Below the pieces are notes generated by a model, which was not told where the DNA came from, did not search any database, and saw only the letters and a list, made by a program, of their open reading frames with translations. 36,369 nt of DNA from Lentibacillus sediminis (GTDB lineage Bacteria > Bacillota > Bacilli > Bacillales > Amphibacillaceae), in contig NZ_NIXK01000016.1 of the NCBI RefSeq assembly GCF_002763455.1, positions 1 through 36,369 on the forward strand, in the 5' to 3' direction. Shown here in pieces: positions 20,842 to 28,627 of the stretch. A program made the position numbers and the translations under genes. Position 1 is the first letter of the stretch. The number at the start of each line of letters is the position of its first letter.

Positions 20842-21645
20842 ATGGAAAATGTAATGCTGGCATTTCTTTTTACACTGTTTGCCGGCCTGGCGACAGGCAT
20901 TGGAAGTCTTTTGGCATTCTTTGCGAAAACGACGAATACCAAATTTTTATCCTTTGGGCTGGGTTTATCTGCTGGTGTCATGATTTATGTGTCCATGATT
21001 GACATCTTTTTTAAAGCACAGGATTCCCTGGTTGCGGAATTGGGGGATCAGGGCGGCAGATGGCTGACGGTTATTGCCTTCTTTGGGGGTATCCTGCTGA
21101 TTGCATTGATCGACCGCTATATACCGAAACATTCCAACCCGCATGAAGTGAAAAAAATCGAGGATATGAAGAAGCCGGGGAGTGCGATCAATGATCCGGC
21201 CTTATTAAAAATGGGAACATTCACTGCACTCGCCATCGGGATTCATAATTTTCCCGAGGGGATAGCGACATTTATTTCTACACTGCAAGATCCAAGCATC
21301 GGGCTTGCGATCGCGATTGCCGTGGCAATTCACAATATTCCTGAAGGCATCGCGGTTTCCGTGCCGATTTATTATGCGACAAATAATAAGCGGCGGGCAT
21401 TCCGACTGTCTTTTTTATCCGGCCTCGCAGAACCTGCCGGAGCGGTAGTCGCATTTCTGATTTTGATGCCATTCCTCACTGACTTGATGTTCGGAATCAT
21501 TTTTGCGATGGTAGCGGGAATTATGATTTTTATTTCGCTGGATGAACTGCTGCCTGCAGCCAAGCGATATGATGAGACACATATGTCGATTTATGGGGTC
21601 ATCAGTGGTATGGCAGTCATGGCTGTGAGCTTGCTGCTTCTGTAA
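20842..21645 (+). CDS. zupT: ZIP family metal transporter (ZupT-like)
   Basis: A 267-residue membrane protein with about eight hydrophobic helices. The two metal-site motifs of the ZIP family are present: HNFPEGIATF and HNIPEGIAVSVP. A short charged cytoplasmic loop (about residues 92-117) precedes them. ZupT proteins import zinc and also iron, manganese or cobalt. Length matches ZupT. GAGGAGG lies 13 nt before the ATG, longer than usual, so the start is not certain. It is inserted between rnr and smpB, which are adjacent in B. subtilis, and has its own promoter. Confidence 0.9.
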   Translation: MENVMLAFLFTLFAGLATGIGSLLAFFAKTTNTKFLSFGLGLSAGVMIYVSMIDIFFKAQDSLVAELGDQGGRWLTVIAFFGGILLIALIDRYIPKHSNPHEVKKIEDMKKPGSAINDPALLKMGTFTALAIGIHNFPEGIATFISTLQDPSIGLAIAIAVAIHNIPEGIAVSVPIYYATNNKRRAFRLSFLSGLAEPAGAVVAFLILMPFLTDLMFGIIFAMVAGIMIFISLDELLPAAKRYDETHMSIYGVISGMAVMAVSLLLL

Positions 21646-21721
21646 GCCGAAAACTTCTTCTTGGAATCACAACGGTTGTTTGGTAAAATAGATGTTCACG
21701 GAAGTAGTAGGAGGAACCGTT

Positions 21722-22186
21722 ATGCCAAAAGGTCAGGGTAATACAATCGCACAAAATAAAAAAGCGTCCCACGATTATTTTATCGAGGAAACGTATGAAG
21801 CAGGGATTGTTCTGCAAGGGACGGAGATCAAGTCGATCCGTGCCGGCAGGGTTAATATTAAGGATTCCCATGCGCGGATTGATCGCGGTGAAGTGAAGCT
21901 GATTAATCTTCACATCGCAGAATATACGCAGGGCAACCGGTTTAACCATGACCCGACCAGAACACGCAAACTGCTGCTTCACCGCAAAGAGATCGATAAA
22001 TTAACCGGCCAGATTCAGCAGCAGGGTTATGCCCTTATCCCGCTGAAGATTTATATCAAAAACGGCTACGCCAAAGTGCTGCTTGGACTAGGAAAAGGGA
22101 AGAAGAAATACGACAAGCGCGAGGATCTGAAACGCAAGCAAATGAAGCGTGATGCAGATCGGGCGATTAAGGAGAGCTTCAAGTAA
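21722..22186 (+). CDS. smpB: SsrA-binding protein SmpB
   Basis: A 154-residue tmRNA partner that delivers tmRNA to stalled ribosomes. Conserved segments are [36 protein letters not shown] near 35-52, and a basic C-terminal tail ([18 protein letters not shown]) that enters the mRNA channel. The start at 21722 (MPKGQG) follows TAGGAGGA at about 21707-21714. A frame from 21692 overlaps that RBS. It lies 119 bp upstream of ssrA, the typical arrangement. Confidence 0.96.
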   Translation: MPKGQGNTIAQNKKASHDYFIEETYEAGIVLQGTEIKSIRAGRVNIKDSHARIDRGEVKLINLHIAEYTQGNRFNHDPTRTRKLLLHRKEIDKLTGQIQQQGYALIPLKIYIKNGYAKVLLGLGKGKKKYDKREDLKRKQMKRDADRAIKESFK

Positions 22187-22210
22187 ACTGGATTGCAAAC
22201 CGCGGCCCTC

Positions 22211-22238
22211 TTGACTTTATGCGGATTTATGATACAAT
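22211..22238 (+). promoter_or_regulatory. ssrA promoter
   Basis: TTGACT at 22211-22216 and TACAAT at 22233-22238 are spaced by 16 bp, with a TG two bases before the -10. The mature tmRNA 5' end is about 68 bp downstream. Confidence 0.65.
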
Positions 22239-22305
22239 AGTAACTGTAGTTAAGGAAATAATTAAATAAGGCTCAAATTTACTTCCTTAACGTTTCTCTA
22301 TTTAT

Positions 22306-22951
22306 GGGGACGTTACGGATTCGACAGGGGTAGATTGAGCCCAGGTTGCGCGTCGAGGTTACGGCTCGTAAAACGTTATTGCCTAAATATAACTGGCAAA
22401 GAAAACAATACTCCTGCTTTAGCAGCTGCGTAAGTAGCCTAAAGCGATCCTTCCTGCTATCGCCCGTGTGGCAGATTGAAGGGTCTCAAATCAAGCGGGC
22501 TATACTATCATCCACCGTCTGAGGATGGTAGTTGAAACCAATCAGACTAGCTGGCTCAAGGCCTGTTGGTAGGCTGAGAGTTGAGCGAATGCGCAAATAC
22601 CAACTATGCGTGTAGAAGCCTGGGTGGCAATGCCTCTGGACGTGGGTTCGATTAGAAAATAGTCGCCTTTTGTGGCAACACAAAAGTGAAAATTCGGCTT
22701 TATCGGTGAAACCTAAGTTGCTTTTCCTGAAGCAATAGGGCAATACCGAGTGGTATGAGGAGCAATCCAACAGCCATGTATCGACTTATAGGCTGCCACT
22801 TAGCGGGCAGCACTAGGATGCGGAATCCTGCCTCATGAAGGTAAATCCATATTTCGCATAAGACGCCGAAGGACCTATTCTTTACACAGGTTCAAGATAT
22901 AGTCAGTGCCATGTCGAAAGCATGGAAGAGCACGTCCCACCGTCTCCACCA
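22306..22951 (+). ncRNA. ssrA: tmRNA (ssrA), interrupted by a group I intron in the T-loop
   Basis: The 5' end GGGGACGTTACGGATTCGAC is the tmRNA hallmark, and the 3' end CCGTCTCCACCA closes the acceptor stem (GGGGACG with CGTCTCC). The tag frame starts at GGC 22395 and reads, after the charged Ala, GKENNTPALAAA, stopping at TAA 22431-22433. The ending LAAA has one more Ala than the common ALAA. At 22642-22652 GTGGGTTCGAT begins the T-arm, but its partner TCCCAC appears only at 22935. Removing 22653-22934 gives GTGGG-TTCGATT-CCCAC, a perfect T-arm. Mature tmRNA would be 364 nt, a normal length. Together with SmpB it rescues stalled ribosomes and tags proteins for proteolysis. Confidence 0.95.
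22653..22934 (+). mobile_element. Group I intron within ssrA (282 nt, no ORF)
   Basis: The insertion has the full set of group I marks. Exon 1 ends in U (22652) and the intron ends in G (22934). CGAU of the exon can pair with the internal guide GUCG at 22662-22665, giving the splice-site U.G. P-like ATCGGTGAAACCTA is at about 22702-22715 and Q-like GGGCAATACCGAG at 22738-22750, sharing the GGT/ACC pairing. R-like CGACTTATAG is at 22782-22791 and the canonical S element AAGATATAGTC at 22894-22904. R and S form P7 (GACU-U-AUA with UAUAGUC, one bulge). It has no room for a homing endonuclease. The P/Q/S wording resembles subgroup IA. Confidence 0.92.
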
Positions 22952-22977
22952 ATACATAGCTGTTGGTGGTTTTTTTG
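22946..22977 (+). terminator. ssrA terminator overlapping the CCA end
   Basis: CCACCA (22946-22951), the tmRNA 3' end itself, pairs with TGGTGG (22964-22969), followed by seven T residues. Confidence 0.85.
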
Positions 22978-22984
22978 TGTGTGA

Positions 22985-23060
22985 TTTTAAGCATAAGAAT
23001 GTCAGGGTGACATTCTTATGCTTAAAAACGATAGGTGACAATATTATGCTTAAAAATCAT
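22985..23060. repeat. Perfect 20-bp palindrome with 3-nt centre plus a third half-site
   Basis: The 20-bp arm at 22985-23004 (ending GAATGTCA) is repeated exactly inverted at 23008-23027 (starting TGACATTC), separated by GGG. A near-copy in direct orientation, TGACAATATTATGCTTAAAA, lies at about 23036-23055. The arrangement, with outward TG/CA tips 3 bp apart and a second internal site, resembles abutted ends of an insertion sequence (IS3- or IS21-like circle junction). It also resembles recombinase arm sites. It is eight bases beyond the ssrA terminator T-run. No transposase is present. Confidence 0.6.
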
Positions 23061-23198
23061 GTCATAGTTACTTGGGAATTTTTTATAAAACGTTATTGTA
23101 TAGGCAATAGAATGGTGTAGCAGATCAAACTTTGGTTTATTTACTTAATAAGATGGTGGCTTTGAAATACGGTTTAATAATTTATGATAAATTTTTGA

Positions 23199-23282
23199 GA
23201 AGTATAACCAGCCCAATTCCCTTAATTAATGGAGAGTTGGGCTATTTAATATACTTTACGCGGTCTTACTTTAATAATTGTT
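23199..23282. repeat. Copy A of an eamA-end / terminator / mocR-end segment
   Basis: This 84-bp stretch matches 25815-25896 with few differences. It comprises the last codons of an eamA-like gene (GAAGTATAA for GAAGTAA), the hairpin AGCCCAA/TTGGGCT (23210-23243), and the reverse-strand end of a mocR-like gene (CTTACTTTAATAATTGTT). Neither gene continues here, so it is a relic of a second copy of the locus found intact at 24910-27330. Confidence 0.8.
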
Positions 23283-23303
23283 CTTACTGTTTCCAAGTGG
23301 CGT

Positions 23304-23673
23304 ATGGTTAGTGATGCTGATAATTCAATAATGACTGCGTTCTATCGAGTGTTTGCTGATGAAATACAATCGGGCAATGCTCATCATTTCTTGTCTAAAA
23401 TAGAGAAAAGTAAAACTAAAAAAAGAAGCAATGGAAGAATATCGTCTTTTCTTGATCAAAAATCCAATAATGTTATTGGAATAATATGTTAGTATTGAAA
23501 TATCGAGATATTAAGCTAATTCGGAGAAGAGTTGAAGAAGAAAATGTTTTAAGAGGTAGTTTCTATCCTATTCCAGTCAGAAAACCATCAGATGCAATTG
23601 CCTCTTTAGTTGCTTTTGACGCTCTTAATTTTATCAAGCATCAACCTTCTTATATGCATCTTTGTACAAATTA
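23304..23673 (+). pseudogene. Decayed, unrecognised coding remnants
   Basis: A frame from 23304 (MVSDADNSIMTAFYRVFADE...) loses sense after about 38 codons. Moving by one base near 23420 continues it as KLKKEAMEEYRLFLIKNP up to a TAA at 23474-23476. A second frame of 62 codons begins with ATG at 23486. Neither has a good RBS and I recognise no family. The apparent frameshift and the gene relics on both sides suggest degraded DNA rather than working genes. Confidence 0.3.
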
Positions 23674-23701
23674 GGATTGTGTATTTATTGTTTATCCGAA
23701 C

Positions 23702-23772
23702 CTTTACGTTTATTTACTTCATAATAAATATCCTTAGTCAAAGTAAAAAGAATGGCGTTCACTTATTATGTT
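23702..23772 (+). pseudogene. Internal fragment of a second eamA transporter gene
   Basis: 23702-23772 aligns with 25045-25115 of the intact eamA gene at close to 90 percent identity by eye. Translated, it reads LYVYLLHNKYP-stop-SK-stop-KEWRSLI, the same protein segment (LYVYLLHNKYPWPKLKEWRSLI) broken by two in-frame stops. It lies just upstream of araC and shows that a paralogous transporter gene once stood here. Confidence 0.85.
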
Positions 23773-23850
23773 AGAAAACCCGATGGGATATTGTTTTTTA
23801 GGTCCAAAAGCTGTATTATCCTTTAGAATTAAACACAGGGAGTGATAAAT

Positions 23851-24573
23851 GTGGAATTAATCAAAAATATTTTTGCGGAAAGAAGAACTTATGGTCAAAA
23901 TCAAGACACTCATTCTCATTATTATGCCCAGTTAATATTACCTCAATATGGAAAGCTTTCCATTCGGGTGGAGGAAAATGACTTCCGATTAAATGATGAA
24001 ATAGTACTTTTCATACCTCCAAGACATATTCATACCTTTAACTCAATTATGCGAAATGAATTTTTGGTTTTAGATATCCCTGATTTCTTGTTAAATAAAA
24101 AAGAATTTCAGAATAAGGTTATTTCATGTGGGTTAAATGATCAATGGAGAGGTATAAGATATCTTATACAAAACGAAATAAATCAAAAACCAATAAATTC
24201 AACTGCACTAAAGGAACTCTATCCGTACATTTCGTATTATTTACTTCAAGAATATCAACCCACATCAATTAAGTATATACATGAACATTATGATGAAAAA
24301 TTAACGATTGAAAAGCTGGCATCGCTTGAACACTATAATCGTTCCTATTATTCGGAGTGGTTTCAAAAAGAAACTGGAAAAACACCTTTTGCATATATAC
24401 AAGAAGTCCGTTTAAATAAAGCAAAGGATATGCTGCTTCATACAAACTTATCTATATTACATATTGCCATCCAAGTGGGGTTAGAATATCAATCTTCATT
24501 AACTCGTTTATTCTTAAAACACGAAGGTATTACACCAAGTCAATTCCGGAAGTACCGTATTTGTGATAAATAA
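23851..24573 (+). CDS. AraC family transcriptional regulator
   Basis: A 240-residue regulator. The N-terminal cupin half (about 1-100) has HSHYYAQLILPQYGKLSI and a second His cluster PPRHIHTF, a ligand-sensing barrel. The C-terminal 100 residues hold two helix-turn-helix motifs (EKLASLEHYNRSYYSEWFQK near 153-172, then HIAIQVGLEYQSSLTRLFLK) and the family end TPSQFRKYR. The start is GTG at 23851 behind AGGGAG. An upstream GTG at 23842 overlaps that RBS. Downstream genes on the same strand (the MetS-like peptide and EamA) are possible targets. AT-rich codon use sets it apart from the genes left of ssrA. Confidence 0.85.
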   Translation: MELIKNIFAERRTYGQNQDTHSHYYAQLILPQYGKLSIRVEENDFRLNDEIVLFIPPRHIHTFNSIMRNEFLVLDIPDFLLNKKEFQNKVISCGLNDQWRGIRYLIQNEINQKPINSTALKELYPYISYYLLQEYQPTSIKYIHEHYDEKLTIEKLASLEHYNRSYYSEWFQKETGKTPFAYIQEVRLNKAKDMLLHTNLSILHIAIQVGLEYQSSLTRLFLKHEGITPSQFRKYRICDK

Positions 24574-24648
24574 GTCCCCCCAATCGGTAAAGCTATCGTT
24601 TTTCATCTCGAATACAATAAAACCAAACTTGTAAAGGGGATGGTTTTA

Positions 24649-24759
24649 ATGTCATTGGGAGCCATATTCGTAATGATTTTTAGTATCGTTTTACTTTGGG
24701 GCGGCTTAGCTTACTTTATTTTACGAGCTTTCAAAAGCCGTTCGAATAAAAAACAATAG
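24649..24759 (+). CDS. MetS-like small subunit of an NSS methionine/alanine transporter
   Basis: A 36-residue peptide (MSLGAIFVMIFSIVLLWGGL...). One hydrophobic helix at residues 3-25 is followed by a basic tail (RAFKSRSNKKQ). This resembles the tiny partner subunits of NSS-family methionine/alanine importers, which share the MSxGAI start and the WGG within the helix. AAAGGGGATGG lies just before the ATG. The large transporter subunit normally next to it is absent, so it is an orphan or an independent small membrane protein. Assignment is by resemblance only. Confidence 0.6.
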   Translation: MSLGAIFVMIFSIVLLWGGLAYFILRAFKSRSNKKQ

Positions 24760-24851
24760 AACTTTGTAATTTGGTTAAAATGAATCCGATAATTGGTAAA
24801 GAACTCTGAACTAATAAATATATAATGTAGTTGTAAGCATGTTTCCTTGAT

Positions 24852-24885
24852 AACTGTGATTTGCTCAAGTCACAGTTGTTTTTTT
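24852..24885 (+). terminator. Terminator/attenuator in front of eamA
   Basis: AACTGTGA (24852-24859) pairs with TCACAGTT (24870-24877), followed by seven T residues. It ends 25 bp before the eamA start, so it either terminates the metS transcript or attenuates eamA. Confidence 0.75.
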
Positions 24886-24909
24886 AAACTAATTTTTAGG
24901 AGTAAATTG

Positions 24910-25821
24910 ATGAAAACACTATTAGGTTTATTTTTTACACTTTTATGGTCAACAGCGGCTATAGCTACTAAGTTTGGTTTATACTCTACTACCCCTTTGG
25001 TATTGGCTACAACTCGCTTTTTGATAGCTGGAGGGCTGCTACTTCTTTACGTTTATTTACTTCATAATAAATACCCTTGGCCAAAGTTAAAGGAATGGCG
25101 ATCACTTATAATATTAGGATTACTAAATACTACAATTTATTTAGGTGCCACTTTTTGGGCATTAAATCATGTGTCCGCAGGAATATTTAATTTATTTGTT
25201 ACAACAAACCCATTTATAGTCGCTTTCCTGTCCTTTATCTGGTTGAAAAGAAGTATTTATTTACGGGAATGGATAGGCATGGTTATTTCCACTATGGGAT
25301 TGGTAATAGCAACATGGCCAACTATTACAGGCGATGATAAGAATTTATATGGATTAGTTATTTTGGGAATTGGAATGACATCAATGGCGGTTGGGAGCGT
25401 TTATTTTAAAAAAATGGATTTAAACTTACCAAGTGTTGTTATTAATACTTGGCAAGTGTTAATCGGTGGAATCTTATTAATACCTATAGCCTATATTCTA
25501 GAGAAAGATGTTTACTTTTTGAATTTGGACGTTTACTTATATGGATCATTAATATGGTTAGTGATTGTTATTTCAATAGGGACAATGATACTTTGGTTCT
25601 ATTTATTGAAACAGGATACGGTAAAAGCAAACAATTGGTTATTCATGACGCCAGTTTTTGGGTATATATTAGCCAATATTTTTTTAAAAGAACCAATTAC
25701 TTTTTTTGATATTACAGCAACGATTTTTGTGGTCACTGGATTATTATTTTCGGGAAATATAGAAATTCATTTTATTAAAAGGCTTCTAAAAAGAAAAGAA
25801 TTAGGTGCTTTTGGGAAGTAA
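24910..25821 (+). CDS. EamA (drug/metabolite transporter) family permease
   Basis: A 303-residue protein with ten predicted membrane helices arranged as two EamA repeats. It has the first-repeat SxxxxxxK-FGLYSTTP pattern near the N-terminus, the TTNPFIVAFLS segment near 97-107, and the second-repeat PVFGYILANIFLKEP near 257-271. Such proteins export amino acids or other small metabolites; the substrate is unknown. TTAGGAG at about 24896-24902 supports the ATG at 24910. A 71-bp relic of a near-identical gene lies at 23702, and its 3' end with terminator is duplicated at 23199. Confidence 0.88.
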   Translation: MKTLLGLFFTLLWSTAAIATKFGLYSTTPLVLATTRFLIAGGLLLLYVYLLHNKYPWPKLKEWRSLIILGLLNTTIYLGATFWALNHVSAGIFNLFVTTNPFIVAFLSFIWLKRSIYLREWIGMVISTMGLVIATWPTITGDDKNLYGLVILGIGMTSMAVGSVYFKKMDLNLPSVVINTWQVLIGGILLIPIAYILEKDVYFLNLDVYLYGSLIWLVIVISIGTMILWFYLLKQDTVKANNWLFMTPVFGYILANIFLKEPITFFDITATIFVVTGLLFSGNIEIHFIKRLLKRKELGAFGK

Positions 25822-25896
25822 AGCCAGCCTAATTCCCTTAATGGAGAGTTGGGCTATTTAATATGCTTTACCGCGGACCTTACTTTAATAATTGTT
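25815..25896. terminator. Bidirectional terminator between eamA and mocR (copy B of the repeat)
   Basis: AGCCTAA (25826-25832) pairs with TTGGGCT (25849-25855), with ATTT on the right. The hairpin separates the convergent eamA and mocR genes. The whole 82-bp segment is the intact partner of copy A at 23199-23282. Confidence 0.8.
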
Positions 25897-27330
25897 TAAC
25901 TATTGTAGCCAGTAAAGCAATACCTTTTTTTATTTCTGATATCGATGCATAAGAATAGGAGATCCGCAAACATTGGTTACCATTGTAATCATATAAATAT
26001 CCAGGGTTAAGTAAAATACCCTTTTTTAGTGCTTTGGAAAAAAGCTCATGCATCGATAAGTTAGGAATGATATGAATCCAAATATAAAATCCTCCTTTTG
26101 GAACCTTCCATGAGGCAATCTCTTTAAAATGTTTATTTAACGTTTGGATGGTTGCATCCCTACGATCCCGGAGTTCCTCTCTGATATCGCTCAAATGTTC
26201 ATGATATAATCCTGTAGAAAACCATTCTGCAGCTGCCCATTGGGATAATGCACTAGAACCGTAATCCGTTTGCATTTTTATGTCAGCCAACCGGTCAATG
26301 ACAGGTTCTGGTCCCACGACCCATCCGATTCTTAAACCTGGGCTCACAGATTTAGACATACTCCCAAGGTAAAGAACCATACCGTTTTTATCCGTTGCTT
26401 TCAATGGACTAGGTGGAGGAGCATCCATCCATAGGTCTCGGTATACATCGTCTTCTATTAAGGGCAGGCTTAATTGTTCACATAATTCCATGACTTGTTT
26501 CCTTCTTGTTTCTGTCATCAATGTACCAGTGGGGTTATGAAAAGATGGTATGGAGTACAACAAAGATGCGTTATATTGTCTTTTATATTGCTCAATAATC
26601 GAAGTTTGAATCCCTTGATTATCCATTGGGACGCCAACTAATCTCATGTCATTAGATTGAAAGACATGGACGGAATATAAGTAAGACGGCTTTTCAAGCA
26701 AAATCGATGAGCCTTTATGCAATAGACCAATTGAAATTAATTGTAAAGCTTGAAGAGCCCCCGAGACGATTAAAATTGCGGAGGGAGAAGTTTGAATTCC
26801 CGATTCTTTCAGATGTAGGGCTAGCTGTTGTCGAAGAAAGAAATTTCCTTTTGGTTCCTCATATCCCAAAGACATCGTTTGATCAGCTGCTTGCTGAAAT
26901 AATGCTTTTGTTTGATAGTATGGTAGAAGTTCAGGTGAAAGTTCTCCTGTGCCCAGTCGAATAATATCTGATTGAAACTCTGCCTGATTGATTGCTTGAA
27001 TGGTTGGTGTATTAGGTTTATGAATGCCTGCTTTGACATATGAGTTCCAATCTGGCGGAGGGGTAGAAGCCAGAAGGTTCCAGGTTGTGTTAATGACTTT
27101 TGTGCCCCCTCCACTTTTACCCTCAATTAAACCCATTGCTGTTAATTCATCTAAAGCTGTGACAATCGTACTCCGGTTGACCCCAAAGGCTTCAGCCAGA
27201 ATTCTTTGAGAAGGAATTCTGGTTCCAACCGTCCATTCCCATTTAGGATTTTTTCTTTTATATGATTTTCAATTTATTGGTGCAAAGGCACCTGTGATAA
27301 GCGGTTAGGTTTCCATTCTGACAGTTTCAT
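25880..27330 (-). pseudogene. MocR-type (GntR/aminotransferase) regulator, inactivated
   Basis: The natural start is ATG at 27330 with GGAGGGA upstream (MKLSEWKPNRLSQVPLHQ). Codon 19, expected Gln (CAA), is TAA at 27274-27276. Shortly after, near 27230-27240, a base is missing: in the shifted frame the helix-turn-helix continues normally (WTVGTRIPSQRILAEAFGVN). From 27136 down an intact 418-codon frame encodes the aminotransferase-like domain. It contains SIPSFHNPTGT, IEDDVYRDLW and the PLP-lysine region LGSMSKSVSPGLRIGW. Two independent lesions in the DNA-binding half mean no working regulator. It is divergent from lysE, a frequent MocR target. Confidence 0.9.
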
Positions 27331-27369
27331 TTATTTCCCTCCAGTCTTATAAACAATTATAAGATTTGG

Positions 27370-27410
27370 TTGGTTCAATTTCCACCCAAATGGATGGAGC
27401 CAAGTGATAA
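27370..27410. promoter_or_regulatory. Imperfect palindrome between mocR and lysE
   Basis: TTGGTTC...GAGCCAA flanks an inner TTCCA...TGGAT arrangement in the 134-bp divergent intergenic region. It could be the binding site of the now broken MocR regulator. The symmetry is imperfect. Confidence 0.3.
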
Positions 27411-27464
27411 AATCTCGTCTAAAATATACTTATAATAAAAATTGAAAACCTGAAGGAGGAAAAA

Positions 27465-28094
27465 ATGAGTGAAGCAATTATACACGGATTCGTGTTATCT
27501 TTTGGATTAATTTTAGCTTTTGGAGCCCAGAATATATTCCTTTTTAATCAAGGGGCTGCTCACAAAAAGTTACGGCATACCATGCCTTCGGTCATAACTG
27601 CTTCCATTTGCGACACCATCTTAATTATTCTTGCGGTTTTAGGCGTGTCGCTCATAGTCATGACTATACCTGTTTTTCAAATGATCTTTTTTGCAGCTGG
27701 ATTCCTTTTCCTTATTTACATTGGGTGGTCCATTTGGTCAAGCGATCCAGTAGAGGTTAATAAACAGCATGGCGCTATGAGTGCAAAAAAGCAAGTCATG
27801 TTTGCTATATCTGTTTCGCTTTTGAATCCGCATGCTATACTTGATACGGTAGGAGTTATTGGAACCAATTCTTTAAGATATTCAACAGAACCTGAGTTAA
27901 TAGGGTTCACGGTTGCGTGTATTGCCGTTTCATGGATTTCTTTTATTGGGTTAGCGATGATCGGAAGAACCATTCGAACGATTGATCAAGAAGGGAGGAT
28001 TACTGTTCTCATTAATAAAATTTCAGCAGTGATTATCTGGGGTATATCCGTTTACTTAGGATATCAACTATATTTGATTAATTGGTCACTTTGA
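27465..28094 (+). CDS. LysE/ArgO family amino acid exporter
   Basis: A 209-residue membrane protein with six hydrophobic helices. The signature FGLILAFGAQNIFLFNQGA near the N-terminus and the central SLLNPHAILDTVGVIG near 118-133 are diagnostic of LysE/ArgO-type exporters of basic amino acids. GAAGGAGGAAA directly precedes the ATG. It is transcribed divergently from the broken MocR gene, so its control may now be constitutive or absent. A GNAT gene follows 75 bp downstream. Confidence 0.9.
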   Translation: MSEAIIHGFVLSFGLILAFGAQNIFLFNQGAAHKKLRHTMPSVITASICDTILIILAVLGVSLIVMTIPVFQMIFFAAGFLFLIYIGWSIWSSDPVEVNKQHGAMSAKKQVMFAISVSLLNPHAILDTVGVIGTNSLRYSTEPELIGFTVACIAVSWISFIGLAMIGRTIRTIDQEGRITVLINKISAVIIWGISVYLGYQLYLINWSL

Positions 28095-28169
28095 GGAATG
28101 AAGGAAGGAATCCATTATGGAATGTAGAATAGGAAAATGAATTATAACAACTAAAAAAGGAGTTTGGCA

Positions 28170-28610
28170 ATGAATACTTTAATTATCAATGAACTTCAAT
28201 CCCAGAAGGAAATCCTGGAAGCATTTCCGATAATGAATCAATTACGCACTCATCTTGATGAAGCTACTTATCTTGATTTGGTGACGGAAGCCAAAGAAAA
28301 AGATATGTACAGATTATTTGCTTTGTATGACCAACAAGAAATTGTTGCAGTCACTGGGTTTAAGCCCATGATTACTCTTTATTACGGGCGTTTTGTTTGG
28401 GTATGTGATTTAGTTACTGATAGCAGTAAACGATCTAACGGATATGGCGAGCGACTTCTTTCTTATGTACATAAATGGGCAAAAGAAAATGGGTATGAAA
28501 GCGTCGCCTTATCTTCAGGGTTAAAACGTATAGACGCTCACCGTTTTTATGAAGAGAGGCTGGATTATGATAAGGTTAGTTATGTATTTAAGAAACCTTT
28601 GGATTCATAA
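28170..28610 (+). CDS. GNAT family N-acetyltransferase
   Basis: A 146-residue acetyltransferase. Acetyl-CoA is held by motif A, here [20 protein letters not shown] near 77-96 (R-x-x-G-x-G/A variant SNGYGE). The strand-helix [19 protein letters not shown] follows, typical of the family. The acceptor substrate is unknown. AAAGGAG lies 7 nt before ATG 28170. Two in-frame codons upstream are also open but overlap the RBS. A group II intron relic begins about 18 bp after the stop. Confidence 0.85.
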   Translation: MNTLIINELQSQKEILEAFPIMNQLRTHLDEATYLDLVTEAKEKDMYRLFALYDQQEIVAVTGFKPMITLYYGRFVWVCDLVTDSSKRSNGYGERLLSYVHKWAKENGYESVALSSGLKRIDAHRFYEERLDYDKVSYVFKKPLDS

Positions 28611-28627
28611 TAATTCCGTTAACGGGC

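Noticed and set aside
22486-22770. Minus-strand open frame of 94 codons
   Set aside because: It lies across tmRNA exon and group I intron; the RNA genes explain the sequence.
22306-22951. ssrA as a broken pseudogene
   Set aside because: The insertion has group I intron signatures, and exon joining restores all pairings, so splicing is the better explanation.
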